A stretch of DNA of 64,000 nt, taken from Labilithrix sp. (lineage in GTDB: Bacteria; Myxococcota_A; Polyangia; Polyangiales; Polyangiaceae). Location of the stretch: assembly GCA_019637155.1 (NCBI GenBank), contig JAHBWE010000012.1, positions 277,787 to 341,786 of the forward strand, written 5' to 3'. Shown piece after piece: positions 9,392 to 17,681 of the stretch. How positions within the stretch are numbered: position 1 is the stretch's first letter; each line of letters starts with the position of its first letter. The notes below the pieces were generated by a model that was given only the letters and a program-made list of their open reading frames with translations, had not been told where the DNA came from and did no database searches. The position numbers and the translations under genes are program-made.

Positions 9392-9910
9392 TCAGAAGCG
9401 GCCGGTCGTCGAGAGGAACGTGAGCTTGTCGTTCGTCTCGCGGAGGCGCGACGCGAGCATGCGGACGCAGCTCCAGAGGACCTCGTAGGCGAGGTCCTTG
9501 TGGAGGAAGAGGAGATCGTCGAACGCGTCTTTCGTGATGACGAGGAGGCGGCAGCGCTCGTGCGCGAGCGCGCCGGCGGAGCGCGGCGACTCGTCGAGGA
9601 GCGACATCTCGCCGAAGACCTCGCCCGGGCCGAGCACCGCGAGCGCCTCCTCGCCCATGCCGCCGACCTCGCGCGAGATGCGGACCTTGCCTTCGAGGAT
9701 GATGTACAGCTTGTCGCCGGGGTCGCCGTACTGGAAGAGGCGCGAGCCGTACGCGTGCTGCTCCTCCGTCATGACCGAGGCGATGAGCGCGAGCGCCTCC
9801 GGCGTGAGGCCGTCGAAGAACGGCACCTTCGCGAGCTGCGCCTCGCGCTCCGAGCCCGGCTCCGGACGCGGGTCGGTCGGCTCGGCGATGACGCTCGCGT
9901 CGTTGGCCAC
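9392..9910 (-). CDS. Cyclic nucleotide-binding domain protein
   Basis: 172 residues, essentially one CAP/cNMP domain: VPFFDGLTPEALALI entry helix, beta roll LFQYGDPGDKLYIILEGKVRI, phosphate cassette PGEVFGEMSLLDESPRSA and a closing helix. There is no helix-turn-helix, so it is a stand-alone sensor or effector. The cassette FGEMSLLDESPRSA keeps the Glu and Arg that contact the cyclic nucleotide. The GTG start at 9910 has TACGCT 6 nt upstream (9922-9917) and no Shine-Dalgarno. It lies 45 nt downstream of trxB on the same strand but seems to have its own promoter. Confidence 0.87.
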   Translation of the reverse strand: MANDASVIAEPTDPRPEPGSEREAQLAKVPFFDGLTPEALALIASVMTEEQHAYGSRLFQYGDPGDKLYIILEGKVRISREVGGMGEEALAVLGPGEVFGEMSLLDESPRSAGALAHERCRLLVITKDAFDDLLFLHKDLAYEVLWSCVRMLASRLRETNDKLTFLSTTGRF

Positions 9911-9955
9911 GGCGCGAGCGTATCCTGCGCTCCCGCGGACCGTCCAGGACGGAGG

Positions 9956-10915
9956 TCAGTGCGCGCCGTTCGCGGCGAGCCAGCGCTCCGCTTCGAGCGC
10001 CGCCATGCAGCCGGTGCCGGCGGCCGTGACCGCCTGGCGGTACACGAAGTCCTGCACGTCGCCCGCGGCGAAGATGCCGGGGAGCGAGGTCTGCGTCGTG
10101 CCCGGCTTCGTCTTGATGTAGCCGTTGTCGTGGAGATCGAGGATCCCCTTGAAGAGGTCGGTGTTCGGGGTGTGGCCGATCGCGACGAAGAAGCCCGTCA
10201 CGTCGACGACCATCTTCTCCTTCGTCTTGTTGTTGAGGACGCGGACGCCGGTGACCTCGCCCTTCGACACGTCGAGGATCTCGTCGACCTCGGTGTTGTA
10301 GAGGATCTGGATCTTGTCGTTCTTGAAGACGCGGTCCTGCATCGCCTTCGACGCGCGGAACTCCTCGCGGCGATGCACGAGCGTGACCTTCGAGCAGAGG
10401 CCGGAGAGGTACATCGCCTCTTCCATCGCTGTGTCGCCGCCGCCGACGACCATGACCGGCTGCTTGCGGAAGAACGCGCCGTCGCAGACCGCGCACGCGC
10501 TGACGCCCTTGCCCTGGAGCGCGGTCTCGCTCGGGATGCCGAGCCACTTCGCCTGCGCGCCGGTCGCGATGACGATGGTCTCCGCGGTCCACTCCTTGTC
10601 GTCGTCGCCGGCCCAGACCTTGAACTGACCCTGCTTCGAGAAGTCGACCTTGTTCACGTCCTCGGTGCGGATCTCGACGCCCTGGTGGATGCCTTGATCG
10701 CGGAAGCGCTTCATGAGATCCGGCCCAGCGACTTTTTCGGGGAAACCGGGATAGTTCTCGACATCGTTCGTGATCATCAGCTGCCCGCCGGGGATGCCGC
10801 CGCGGGCGAGCCCCTCGAACATCAGCGGCTTCAAGTTGGCGCGCGCCGCATAGATGCCGGCGGTGTGTCCGGCCGGGCCGGAGCCGATGATGATGACCTT
10901 CCGCGTCTCGCTCAT
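9956..10915 (-). CDS. trxB: Thioredoxin reductase
   Basis: 319 residues, the usual TrxB length. FAD-binding GSGPAG near residue 11, the redox disulfide CAVC (Cys141/Cys144), NADPH-binding VVGGGDTAMEEA with the VHRR basic patch, and the second FAD motif GIFAAGDVQDF. It uses NADPH to reduce thioredoxin in the cytoplasm. ATG 10915 has TATGCT 8 nt upstream (10929-10924) and no Shine-Dalgarno. No thioredoxin gene is adjacent. Confidence 0.96.
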   Translation of the reverse strand: MSETRKVIIIGSGPAGHTAGIYAARANLKPLMFEGLARGGIPGGQLMITNDVENYPGFPEKVAGPDLMKRFRDQGIHQGVEIRTEDVNKVDFSKQGQFKVWAGDDDKEWTAETIVIATGAQAKWLGIPSETALQGKGVSACAVCDGAFFRKQPVMVVGGGDTAMEEAMYLSGLCSKVTLVHRREEFRASKAMQDRVFKNDKIQILYNTEVDEILDVSKGEVTGVRVLNNKTKEKMVVDVTGFFVAIGHTPNTDLFKGILDLHDNGYIKTKPGTTQTSLPGIFAAGDVQDFVYRQAVTAAGTGCMAALEAERWLAANGAH

Positions 10916-10923
10916 GACGCGGC

Positions 10924-10929
10924 AGCATA
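10924..10929 (-). promoter_or_regulatory. Putative leaderless -10 box of trxB
   Basis: TATGCT (read on the minus strand) 8 nt upstream of the trxB ATG. Transcription expected ~7 nt downstream would start at the ATG. Confidence 0.45.
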
Positions 10930-11121
10930 GCAGCTACTTCTGCCCCTCGAAGTCCTTCGGCTCGATCGGCGGCGGGGGCTCGGGCGTCGCGCTCGGCGCG
11001 GCGATCGCCGGCGAAACACGGGGTTTCGTGCTCCCCGCGCGAGGAACGGACACGACCGTGGCCGGCGCGGAAACGTCCACGGCTGGGCTCGACGCCGGCG
11101 GCGACGTGGGCCCCTACTCGC
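10930..11121. other. Intergenic stretch with ambiguous short open frames
   Basis: About 190 bp between trxB and the membrane-protein gene. On the minus strand a frame between two TAG codons (to 10934) encodes a Pro/Ala-rich tail ending EPPPPIEPKDFEGQK. On the plus strand an overlapping frame ends at 11159. Both have similar third-position G+C and neither has a convincing start. It may be a frameshifted or decayed C-terminus of a neighbour. No gene is called. Confidence 0.3.
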
Positions 11122-11985
11122 TCAGCGGCCCGCAGACAGTCCCCGTCCTCGCGAAGTGACCGGCGCGAAGTAGCTCGGGCCTGCAAGTCCCTCGAGCGCG
11201 CGTTGCGCGTCGCGGACGCGGACGCGGCGGGGGGTGGGGCCGCCCTTGGAGCGGCGGGCGCGGGTGATGCCCTTGGCGGCGCGGTAGTCGGTGAAGAGGG
11301 AGAGCGCGATCGTGCCGAGGCCGCACGCGATCTGGATCGCGGACGCGATCGGGTCCTTCTTCGCGTAGCCGAGCAGCACCGGGGCGAGCGCGGCCTGCGC
11401 GCCCGACGTGTGGTCGGCGAGCTCGTGGAGCTCGATCGAGATCAGCTTCGCGAGCGAGAGGCGATAGTCCGTGATCGCGGACACGCCAAAGGCGGAGAGG
11501 CCCAGCAGCAAGCCCATCGCGCGGCCGCGCTTCGTGCGCGCGAGCACAGCCGACGTGAGGTACGCACCGCAGGCGAGGTAGTCGCCGATCCAGTGCACGT
11601 CCTGCGGGATCACGCGCGCGAGAGGGAGCGCGCCGAAGAGCGGCTTCGCCGGCAACGTCGCGGTCGGGCGCTGCTCCGCGAACACGATGCGCTCGACCGC
11701 GTCGATGAGGAGCACGACGCGCGGGCGCAACGTGACCGGGATCTCCTCGCTCCGATCGCGCAGCACGCCGAGCGCGCGCTCGAGGCGCTCGACGACGTCG
11801 GGGCGGGCCGGAGCCTTCCACGCGTGCGTGCGCCCCGCGTCGCGCTCGAGCTCACCGAGCACGGTGCGCGTCGCGGCGAGCTGCGCGCTCAGCGTCTGGT
11901 TCCCGAAAGCATGCTCGTAACGGCCGAGCTCGTCCGCGATCGAAAGCGCATTCCGGAGCTCGAGATGAAGGGCAGTCGCATCCAT
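11122..11985 (-). CDS. Hypothetical membrane-associated protein
   Basis: 287 residues, not recognised. The N-terminal half is helical and soluble-looking (LRNALSIADELGRYEHAF, VVERLERALGVLRDRS). Hydrophobic segments follow: GDYLACGAYLTSAVLA, MGLLLGLSAFGVSAITDY and ASAIQIACGLGTIALSLF, suggesting about four membrane spans, and then a basic tail rich in Arg. ATG 11985 is preferred; an upstream ATG at 12018 would add 11 residues encoded next to the repeat element. It lies downstream of the DUF-type membrane gene on the same strand, separated by a mobile-looking repeat. Confidence 0.65.
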   Translation of the reverse strand: MDATALHLELRNALSIADELGRYEHAFGNQTLSAQLAATRTVLGELERDAGRTHAWKAPARPDVVERLERALGVLRDRSEEIPVTLRPRVVLLIDAVERIVFAEQRPTATLPAKPLFGALPLARVIPQDVHWIGDYLACGAYLTSAVLARTKRGRAMGLLLGLSAFGVSAITDYRLSLAKLISIELHELADHTSGAQAALAPVLLGYAKKDPIASAIQIACGLGTIALSLFTDYRAAKGITRARRSKGGPTPRRVRVRDAQRALEGLAGPSYFAPVTSRGRGLSAGR

Positions 11986-12013
11986 ACCCGCCCACACGCA
12001 AACCAAGTGCCGC

Positions 12014-12109
12014 CCCAAACCCTCTCGGGGGGCCCGGGGGCGCGGAGCGCGTCCCCGCGCGACGGCCCCCGGCGGGAGAGCTCGAGAGGGCAGAGCCCTC
12101 TCGAACCTG
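12014..12109 (+). repeat. Palindromic repeat element, intergenic copy
   Basis: About 96 bp between two leftward genes. It contains TCGAGAGGG/CCCTCTCGA (9-bp arms, CAGAG loop, 12082-12104) and a GCGCG/CGCGC hairpin. Its last 39 bp (12071-12109) are identical to the copy inside the flavoprotein gene near 61.0 kb, and the rest is strongly similar. Confidence 0.85.
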
Positions 12110-12117
12110 CAAGCCCA

Positions 12118-14043
12118 TCAGTCGCGGACCGGGGTCGCCTTCAGCGATGCGCGGCCTTCCTTCACGTAGACCGAGAACTTCACGCGCTTGCAGCCGTGCC
12201 GCTGCATGAGCGCGTCGCGGTTCTTCTTGAGCGTGCCCTGGAACTTCTCGAACGTGAGGCCGTCGGTCGGCTCCCCGCACTCCTTCTTCGTGCGGATGAA
12301 GTCCTCGTAGACCTTCTGCCACTCCGCGGTCGGATCGGCCGACGCACCGGCCGCGGGAGGATGCGCGCCCGACGCCGAGGCGAGCGCGTCGCCCGGCGGC
12401 GCGACCATCGTCGGATCCTCGCTGTCGTCCTTCGCCGGCTTCTTGTTCGCGCCCGTCCCGCCCGGGAACGGCGGCGGAGGCATTTTGTTCGCGGCGGGCG
12501 AGGCTGCCACGGTCGCGCTCGGCACGCCCCCGGTCGCAGCCGGCGCGCCGCCGAACGCGGACTGGACGTTCGCGCCGCCGCCCGTCATCGCCATCGTGCG
12601 ATCGGGCGCCGGGAACGGAGTGCCCCCCGCGGGCGCGGCGTTGCCGGTGGCGGCGGGGCGGGAGCCCGGCGCCGGCGGAGCTTGGCCCGGGAACGGAGGA
12701 CGACCCGCCGTGCCCCCCGCGCCCGGCGGAGACGGCGCGGCGCCGGCGTGGCTGCCGGTGCTGCTCGGGCCCCCCGGCACCGTCGGCACGTGCGGCGGCG
12801 CCGACGCGTCGTTGAGCGGGAACGAGAACGCGCTCATGTTCGGTTGCGCGGGCACCGGGCCCAAGATCGACTCGAGGTCGGCCGGCTTGCGGCCGGCGCC
12901 GCCGCCCTTCTCGATCACGCGCTGGATGCCGGCGTTGATGTCGCTCGCGATCGCGCGGTACGCGCCGCGGACCTTCGGGAGCTGGAGCGCGTCGGTCTTC
13001 CCCGTCTTGAGGCTGTCGGCTTCGCGCGCGAGCGCCTTCATCGGCATCGAGTGCTCGAGGTACGAGAAGAGGATGCCGAACAAGGCCGCGCCGGCGAGGA
13101 TGACCCCGACGAGCCAGAGCTTCACGTTCTTCTTGTCGGTGTCGTCCGCGCCGGTGAGGAAGCCGGTCGGCGAGGAGATCGCGACCTTCGGCCGTGCGAC
13201 GGCGAAGCCCGCGCCGAGCTCCCACGAGTCGCCGGGGATGCGGACGTAGAGCACGCCGCCCTTCTCCTCGGCGAGCGGACGCACGTCGGTGCGGCCGCTC
13301 TCGCGGAAGCCCTTGTCCTCCGCGACGCTCTTGAGGTCCGCGCCGAGCGCCTCGAGCGACGCGTCGTCGAAGCCCTCCGTGTTCGCGGCGGAGGCGACGC
13401 GCATGCCGAGCGCGAAGAACGCGAGGTTCGTGCGCGTGCGCTTGCCGACCTCCTTCGCGTACGAGTTGTCGACCCAGCGCATCGCGACGACGGCGCCGAG
13501 CGGGGGCTGCCCCGCCTCGTCCTCGACCGGACGCGTGACGACGCGCGCGATCTTCCCGCCCCAGACCCACGTGTCGTCACGGAGGAAGCCGTGGAGCGCG
13601 TCGAACACCGCGGGGTAGCCGCCGAGCTCGAACTGGGGAGAGCCGTTCACCGCGTCGTAGCCGATCTGGGAGACGAGGCGACCTTCGCGATCGACGAGGA
13701 AGAGGACATCGGCCTTGTACTCGGCGGGGAGCTTCTCCGCGAAGCCCTGGAGCGCCTTCTGCCCCTCCTCCTTCGCGGACGCGGCGACCGTGTCCTTGCC
13801 GTTGGCGCCCTTCAGCGCCTTGCCGATGTTCTGATCGGTCGCGGCGAGGAGGAGGAGGTCGAGGCGGCGGCGCGCGTCGACCTGCATCGCCCAGCTCACG
13901 ACCTGGCTGTCGGCCTTGAGCGTCTCTTCCATCGCCGCCTGGTTGCGACGGTTGTACTGACCCACCGCGAGCGCGACGACGTAGTACGCCGCGGCGAGCA
14001 ACAGCGCGAGGATCACGTACCAGATTCGACTCAGGATCATCAT
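12118..14043 (-). CDS. Membrane sensor-like protein with proline-rich linker (MXAN_5187-type C-terminus)
   Basis: 641 residues. Membrane anchor at ~8-25 (IWYVILALLLAAAYYVVAL), an extracytoplasmic region of about 250 residues reminiscent of Cache-type sensors (ADVLFLVDREGRLVSQIGYDA), a second membrane span (LWLVGVILAGAALFGILF) and a HAMP-like segment. A Pro/Ala/Gly-rich linker of ~150 residues follows, then a C-terminal domain (EWQKVYEDFIRTKKECGE, KFSVYVKEGRASLKATPV) that I associate with the MXAN_5187 family. No kinase or methyl-accepting domain is visible. Its ATG overlaps the TGA of the upstream gene, so the two are translationally coupled. Confidence 0.75.
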   Translation of the reverse strand: MMILSRIWYVILALLLAAAYYVVALAVGQYNRRNQAAMEETLKADSQVVSWAMQVDARRRLDLLLLAATDQNIGKALKGANGKDTVAASAKEEGQKALQGFAEKLPAEYKADVLFLVDREGRLVSQIGYDAVNGSPQFELGGYPAVFDALHGFLRDDTWVWGGKIARVVTRPVEDEAGQPPLGAVVAMRWVDNSYAKEVGKRTRTNLAFFALGMRVASAANTEGFDDASLEALGADLKSVAEDKGFRESGRTDVRPLAEEKGGVLYVRIPGDSWELGAGFAVARPKVAISSPTGFLTGADDTDKKNVKLWLVGVILAGAALFGILFSYLEHSMPMKALAREADSLKTGKTDALQLPKVRGAYRAIASDINAGIQRVIEKGGGAGRKPADLESILGPVPAQPNMSAFSFPLNDASAPPHVPTVPGGPSSTGSHAGAAPSPPGAGGTAGRPPFPGQAPPAPGSRPAATGNAAPAGGTPFPAPDRTMAMTGGGANVQSAFGGAPAATGGVPSATVAASPAANKMPPPPFPGGTGANKKPAKDDSEDPTMVAPPGDALASASGAHPPAAGASADPTAEWQKVYEDFIRTKKECGEPTDGLTFEKFQGTLKKNRDALMQRHGCKRVKFSVYVKEGRASLKATPVRD

Positions 14044-14762
14044 TTGGTCTCGAGCCCTTCGTCGAGCTTGAGCGGCTCCTTCAGCTCCAGCGGCAGCCCC
14101 TTGTCCTTCGCGCTGAAGTTGACCGGCTTGCCGATCGGCTTGCCGTTGAAGAACGCCTTGAGCACGTAGTCGCCCGGCGGGAGCGCGAAGCCGAAGGCGC
14201 CGTCGCGCCCGGGGTACGCGACCTGCGCGACCTGCGGGTCGACGAGGATGTACGTGCGGATGCTGGGGAACAGCTCGTCGCGGACCTCGTACTTGCCCGC
14301 GCCTTGCGGCGACCAGGTGCGGCTCCCGTTCGGGTTCAGGTCCTCGGCGTTGAGGAGCTTCTGACCGGTTGCACTCTGCACGTAGATGCGGTGCTTGAAC
14401 GGGTCGAAGTTCTTGAAGGCGAGCGCCGTGTTCGGCGTCACCACGATCGTGGTCGGGAAGACGCGACCGCCGGTGACGGACATCAGGAACTCTTGCTTCT
14501 CCTGGTTCGCCGAGGTCGTGGCCGCGAGGCAGATGTCGCGCGAGGGGTTCGCGGAGAGCGTGCGGAACTGGACGCCGACCGAAGGCGAGGGCTCGCGCCA
14601 CGTCCAGCGGCGCGACTCGGGCTTCGCCGTCTCGGCGTAGACCTCGGGCACCAGCTTCTCGTAGCCGGAGATCTTCCCCTTCACGTTCGGCGCGCCGGCG
14701 CGACCCGTGGTCGTGAACAGCGCGAGGGCGGCCAGGAGCCCCGTGACCAGCTTTCTTTGCAT
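14040..14762 (-). CDS. Secreted protein with cupredoxin-like / carboxypeptidase-regulatory-like fold
   Basis: 240 residues. Signal peptide MQRKLVTGLLAALALF, cleavage near GRAGA. The body is beta-rich: PTTIVVTPNTALAFKNFDPFKHRIYV resembles cupredoxin-like periplasmic domains, while the C-terminal PPGDYVLKAFFNGKPIGKPV resembles a carboxypeptidase regulatory-like repeat. No clear copper ligand set is seen. Coupled by a 4-nt overlap to the membrane sensor-like gene downstream, so the two may act together outside the inner membrane. TACCCT lies 10 nt before the ATG. Confidence 0.7.
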   Translation of the reverse strand: MQRKLVTGLLAALALFTTTGRAGAPNVKGKISGYEKLVPEVYAETAKPESRRWTWREPSPSVGVQFRTLSANPSRDICLAATTSANQEKQEFLMSVTGGRVFPTTIVVTPNTALAFKNFDPFKHRIYVQSATGQKLLNAEDLNPNGSRTWSPQGAGKYEVRDELFPSIRTYILVDPQVAQVAYPGRDGAFGFALPPGDYVLKAFFNGKPIGKPVNFSAKDKGLPLELKEPLKLDEGLETK

Positions 14763-14790
14763 GAGCGGAGCGAGGGTAACCCAAAAACGC

Positions 14791-14796
14791 TATCCT
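14791..14796 (+). promoter_or_regulatory. Putative leaderless -10 box deciding a TTG start
   Basis: TATCCT, then 8 nt, then TTG at 14805. No Shine-Dalgarno precedes the TTG. Confidence 0.4.
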
Positions 14797-14804
14797 CTTC
14801 CACG

Positions 14805-16631
14805 TTGGAGGAGCCGATCCCGAGCTCAGCGCTCACGGCTGTCCCGATCGTCCTCGAGCCGCGCGGGGACCGGCCGGCTCCGCTCGTGTTTCGGCAGGGC
14901 GCCCACCCGCCGTTCGGCATCCGCTGGTACGGCGTCACCTCGCTCTTCGGGCACTTACGTAACTTCGTCTCCCGCGCGATCGCGACCGAGTCGGTCGACA
15001 CACGCGACTGGATGCGCCCGAACGCGCCGGACGACCTCCTCGCGCACGCGATCAGGCTCATCCACCCCGACGCGCCCGCGCCGCCGGCCGGCAAGACGCT
15101 CACCGAGGTCCTCGAGCGACCGGTCTGGATCGACTTCGCCGCCGACACGGGCGACGATCGCGACGTGAGCGCGCGCGTCGGCGCGATGCTCGCCGCGACC
15201 TACACCGAGGGCGGGCGGCTCCTGCCGCGCGGAGACATGCTCGTCTTCGGGGGCGACGTCTCGTACCCGGTCGCGACCGCGGACGAGATCTACAAGCGCC
15301 TCGTGCTCCCGTGGAACGAGGAGCTGCGGAAGGTCGGGGCGAGCAAGCGGAAGCGGATCCTCCTCGGCGCGCCGGGGAATCACGATTGGTATGACGGCCT
15401 CGACGGGTTCGGCCGCCTCTTCCGCCGCCGCATCGACGAGCCGTTCAAGGCCGACGATCGCGACACGACGCCGAGGCTGGGGAAGCGGCTGCGAAAGCGC
15501 GCCGGCAGGAAGATCGGCCTCGTCGCGCGCGCGGTCCACCTCGACGAGGTCGGCTCGCTCTACGGCATCCTCCTCTCCGCGATCCGCTCGCTCCGCGCGT
15601 TCTTCACCGGCAAGGCGATCAAGCGGCGCCGCCGGCTCGTCCTCCGCGGCTACGAGCCGATCCAGGAGGCGAGCTACTTCGCGTTCCCGCTCGCGCCGGG
15701 CCTCGATCTGTGGGGCGCGGACCGGCAGCTCGGGCGCGTCGACTTCCGCCAGCGCGCGTTCTTCACGAAGCGACGGCGGGAGGACACGTCCCGCGCCGTG
15801 CTCTTCGTCGCCGGCGACCCGGCGATGGCGTACGGCCACCGGAACGAGCCGGGGGCGCGCATGCTCAGCGCCTGCCGCCTCAACCTGGAGCGCGACCGCG
15901 TCTTCTTCCTCGCGGGCGACTTCCACCACTACGAGCGGCGCGCGGTCGGCAAGTCGCTCCACGTCATCGCGGGCGGGGGCGGCGCATTCTTGCATGGTAC
16001 ACGCGTCGCGCCGTACCCGAAGGTGTCGGGCCCGCCCGCGGCGGTCTACCCCGACGCGGCCGCGTCGCGGCAGCTCGTCCTCGGCGTGCCGCTGAAGCTG
16101 ATGATCGGACGCGCGGGCCTGCTCGCGCACCTCGTCTTCGGCCTCCTCGCGTCGGCGAGCCTCGGCGCGGTCCGCGCCCACGACGCCGTCCGCTACGGCA
16201 CGCCGGCGGCGATCACGGCCGGGCTCTTCCTCCTCTTCTATTTCATCGCCCTGCAAGGGGCCCAAGGCACGCGCCTCCAGCGCGCGGGGATCGCGCTGCC
16301 GTTCGCGCTCGCGATCGGCCTCCTCCCCGCCGGCCTCGAGCGCGTGGTCCCGCACCTCCCCTTCTACGCGTCCGACGCGGCGGTGATGATCGCGTGCGCG
16401 TTCGTCGGCGCGTTCGTCTTCGGCGTCTACCTCACGCTGCTGATGCTCACCGGCCTCGAGCACCAGCAAGCGTTCACGGTGCTGGGGCATCCCGGGTACA
16501 AGCACTTCGTGCGCCTCTGCGTCCATCCCGACGGCAAGATCGAGGGCTGGGCGATCGGGAAGGACGACGTGCTCGACGACGATCCGCCGCTCCTCGTCGA
16601 TCGCTTCGCGTGGGATCCGCGCGCCCGTTGA
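14805..16631 (+). CDS. Membrane-anchored metallophosphoesterase
   Basis: 608 residues. The N-terminal half is a calcineurin-like phosphoesterase: FGGDVSYPVA (Asp), APGNHDWYDG (GNHD motif) and FFLAGDFHHYERR (GDxHHY in place of GHxH). The C-terminal half has about four membrane spans (AGLLAHLVFGLLASASLGAV, ITAGLFLLFYFIAL, VMIACAFVGAFVFGVYLTLL). The substrate is unknown. There is no ATG near the 5' end; TTG 14805 fits a TATCCT box 8 nt upstream, with GTG 14886 as alternative. The stop TGA overlaps the TTG start of the next gene. Confidence 0.8.
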   Translation: MEEPIPSSALTAVPIVLEPRGDRPAPLVFRQGAHPPFGIRWYGVTSLFGHLRNFVSRAIATESVDTRDWMRPNAPDDLLAHAIRLIHPDAPAPPAGKTLTEVLERPVWIDFAADTGDDRDVSARVGAMLAATYTEGGRLLPRGDMLVFGGDVSYPVATADEIYKRLVLPWNEELRKVGASKRKRILLGAPGNHDWYDGLDGFGRLFRRRIDEPFKADDRDTTPRLGKRLRKRAGRKIGLVARAVHLDEVGSLYGILLSAIRSLRAFFTGKAIKRRRRLVLRGYEPIQEASYFAFPLAPGLDLWGADRQLGRVDFRQRAFFTKRRREDTSRAVLFVAGDPAMAYGHRNEPGARMLSACRLNLERDRVFFLAGDFHHYERRAVGKSLHVIAGGGGAFLHGTRVAPYPKVSGPPAAVYPDAAASRQLVLGVPLKLMIGRAGLLAHLVFGLLASASLGAVRAHDAVRYGTPAAITAGLFLLFYFIALQGAQGTRLQRAGIALPFALAIGLLPAGLERVVPHLPFYASDAAVMIACAFVGAFVFGVYLTLLMLTGLEHQQAFTVLGHPGYKHFVRLCVHPDGKIEGWAIGKDDVLDDDPPLLVDRFAWDPRAR

Positions 16632-17632
16632 GGACGCCGCTCTCGGTCCTCGATCTCTCGCCGGTGCCCGCGGGCGCGAGCGCCGCGCGCGCGGTCGCGA
16701 ACACGCTCGACCTCGCGCGCCACGCGGAGTCGCTCGGGCTCGAGCGCTTCTGGCTCGCGGAGCATCACAACGCGGGCGCGCTCGCGTGCTCCGCGCCGGC
16801 GGTGATGATCGCGGCGGCCCTCGCCGCGACGTCGCGCGTCCGCGTCGGCGCGGGCGGGATCATGCTGCCGAACCACAGCCCGCTCCACGTCGCGGAGACG
16901 TTCCGCGTGCTCGGCGCGCTCCATCCCGGCCGCGTCGATCTCGGGGTCGGGCGCGCGGCGGGGACCGATCCGAAGACCGCGCTCGCGCTCCGGCAGGCGC
17001 AGGAGCTCCTCGGCGCGGAGCGGTTCCCGGCGCAGCTCGCGGAGCTCCTCGACTTCGTGTCGCGCGAGCCCGACCTCGGCGCGCGCTTCGGTCCGATCAA
17101 GGCGGCGCCGATCGGCGTGCCGCCGCCGCCGGTCTTCCTCCTCGGCTCCGGCCCCGACAGCGCGCGGCTCGCGGCGGAGCGCGGCCTCGGCTACGCGTTC
17201 GCGCATCACATCGGCCCCGACGGGTACGCCGCCGCGATGCGCCTCTATCGATCGTCGTTCCAGCCGTCGCCGGGGCGCGCGGAGCCGTACGCGATCCTCA
17301 CCGTCGCCGCGATCGCGGCCGCGGACGAGCGCGCGGCGGACGACCTCGAGCGCGCCGCCGCGCTCGGGTGGCTCCGCTTCGGTCAAGGCCTGCGCGACCT
17401 GCCGCTGCCGAGCGTCGCCGAGGCGCGCGCCTACGTCTTCGACGCGGACGAGGAGGTGCTCCGTGCGCAGGGCCGCGGCCGAAGCTTCATCGGCGAGGCC
17501 GCGCGCGTCGCCGATACGCTCCGCGCGATGGTCGCGGAGGCGCAGGCCGACGAGCTCATGGTCGTCTCCGCGGTGCACGATCACGACGAGCGCAAGCGAT
17601 CGTACGAGCGGCTCGCGAAGGCGCTCGCGTGA
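16628..17632 (+). CDS. LLM-class flavin-dependent oxidoreductase
   Basis: 334 residues. Bacterial luciferase-like TIM barrel of the MsnO8/YhbW type: TPLSVLDLSPV at the start, FWLAEHHNAGALACSAP, RVRVGAGGIMLPNHSPLHVAE and RVDLGVGRAAGTDP. These proteins use reduced FMN or F420; the substrate is unknown. The TTG start overlaps the TGA of the phosphoesterase gene (TTGA), so translation is coupled. The start is supported by TPLSVLDLSP, the conserved N-terminus of this subfamily. Confidence 0.88.
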   Translation: MRTPLSVLDLSPVPAGASAARAVANTLDLARHAESLGLERFWLAEHHNAGALACSAPAVMIAAALAATSRVRVGAGGIMLPNHSPLHVAETFRVLGALHPGRVDLGVGRAAGTDPKTALALRQAQELLGAERFPAQLAELLDFVSREPDLGARFGPIKAAPIGVPPPPVFLLGSGPDSARLAAERGLGYAFAHHIGPDGYAAAMRLYRSSFQPSPGRAEPYAILTVAAIAAADERAADDLERAAALGWLRFGQGLRDLPLPSVAEARAYVFDADEEVLRAQGRGRSFIGEAARVADTLRAMVAEAQADELMVVSAVHDHDERKRSYERLAKALA

Positions 17633-17667
17633 AGCGAGATCGCGCGGCGATGGAATGCGGACCGCGC

Positions 17668-17673
17668 TAGTAT
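17668..17673 (+). promoter_or_regulatory. Putative leaderless -10 box of the Hsp70-like gene
   Basis: TAGTAT 8 nt upstream of GTG 17682, no Shine-Dalgarno. It supports GTG 17682 rather than longer upstream extensions. Confidence 0.45.
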
Positions 17674-17681
17674 GCGCCGCC

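Noticed and set aside
11203..14169. A 988-codon plus-strand frame
   Set aside because: Arg-rich antisense of clear minus-strand genes; only its repeat-encoded segment is informative.
14807..14813. GGAGGAG as Shine-Dalgarno for the phosphoesterase
   Set aside because: No ATG, GTG or TTG at suitable distance downstream in frame; it lies just after the TTG start.
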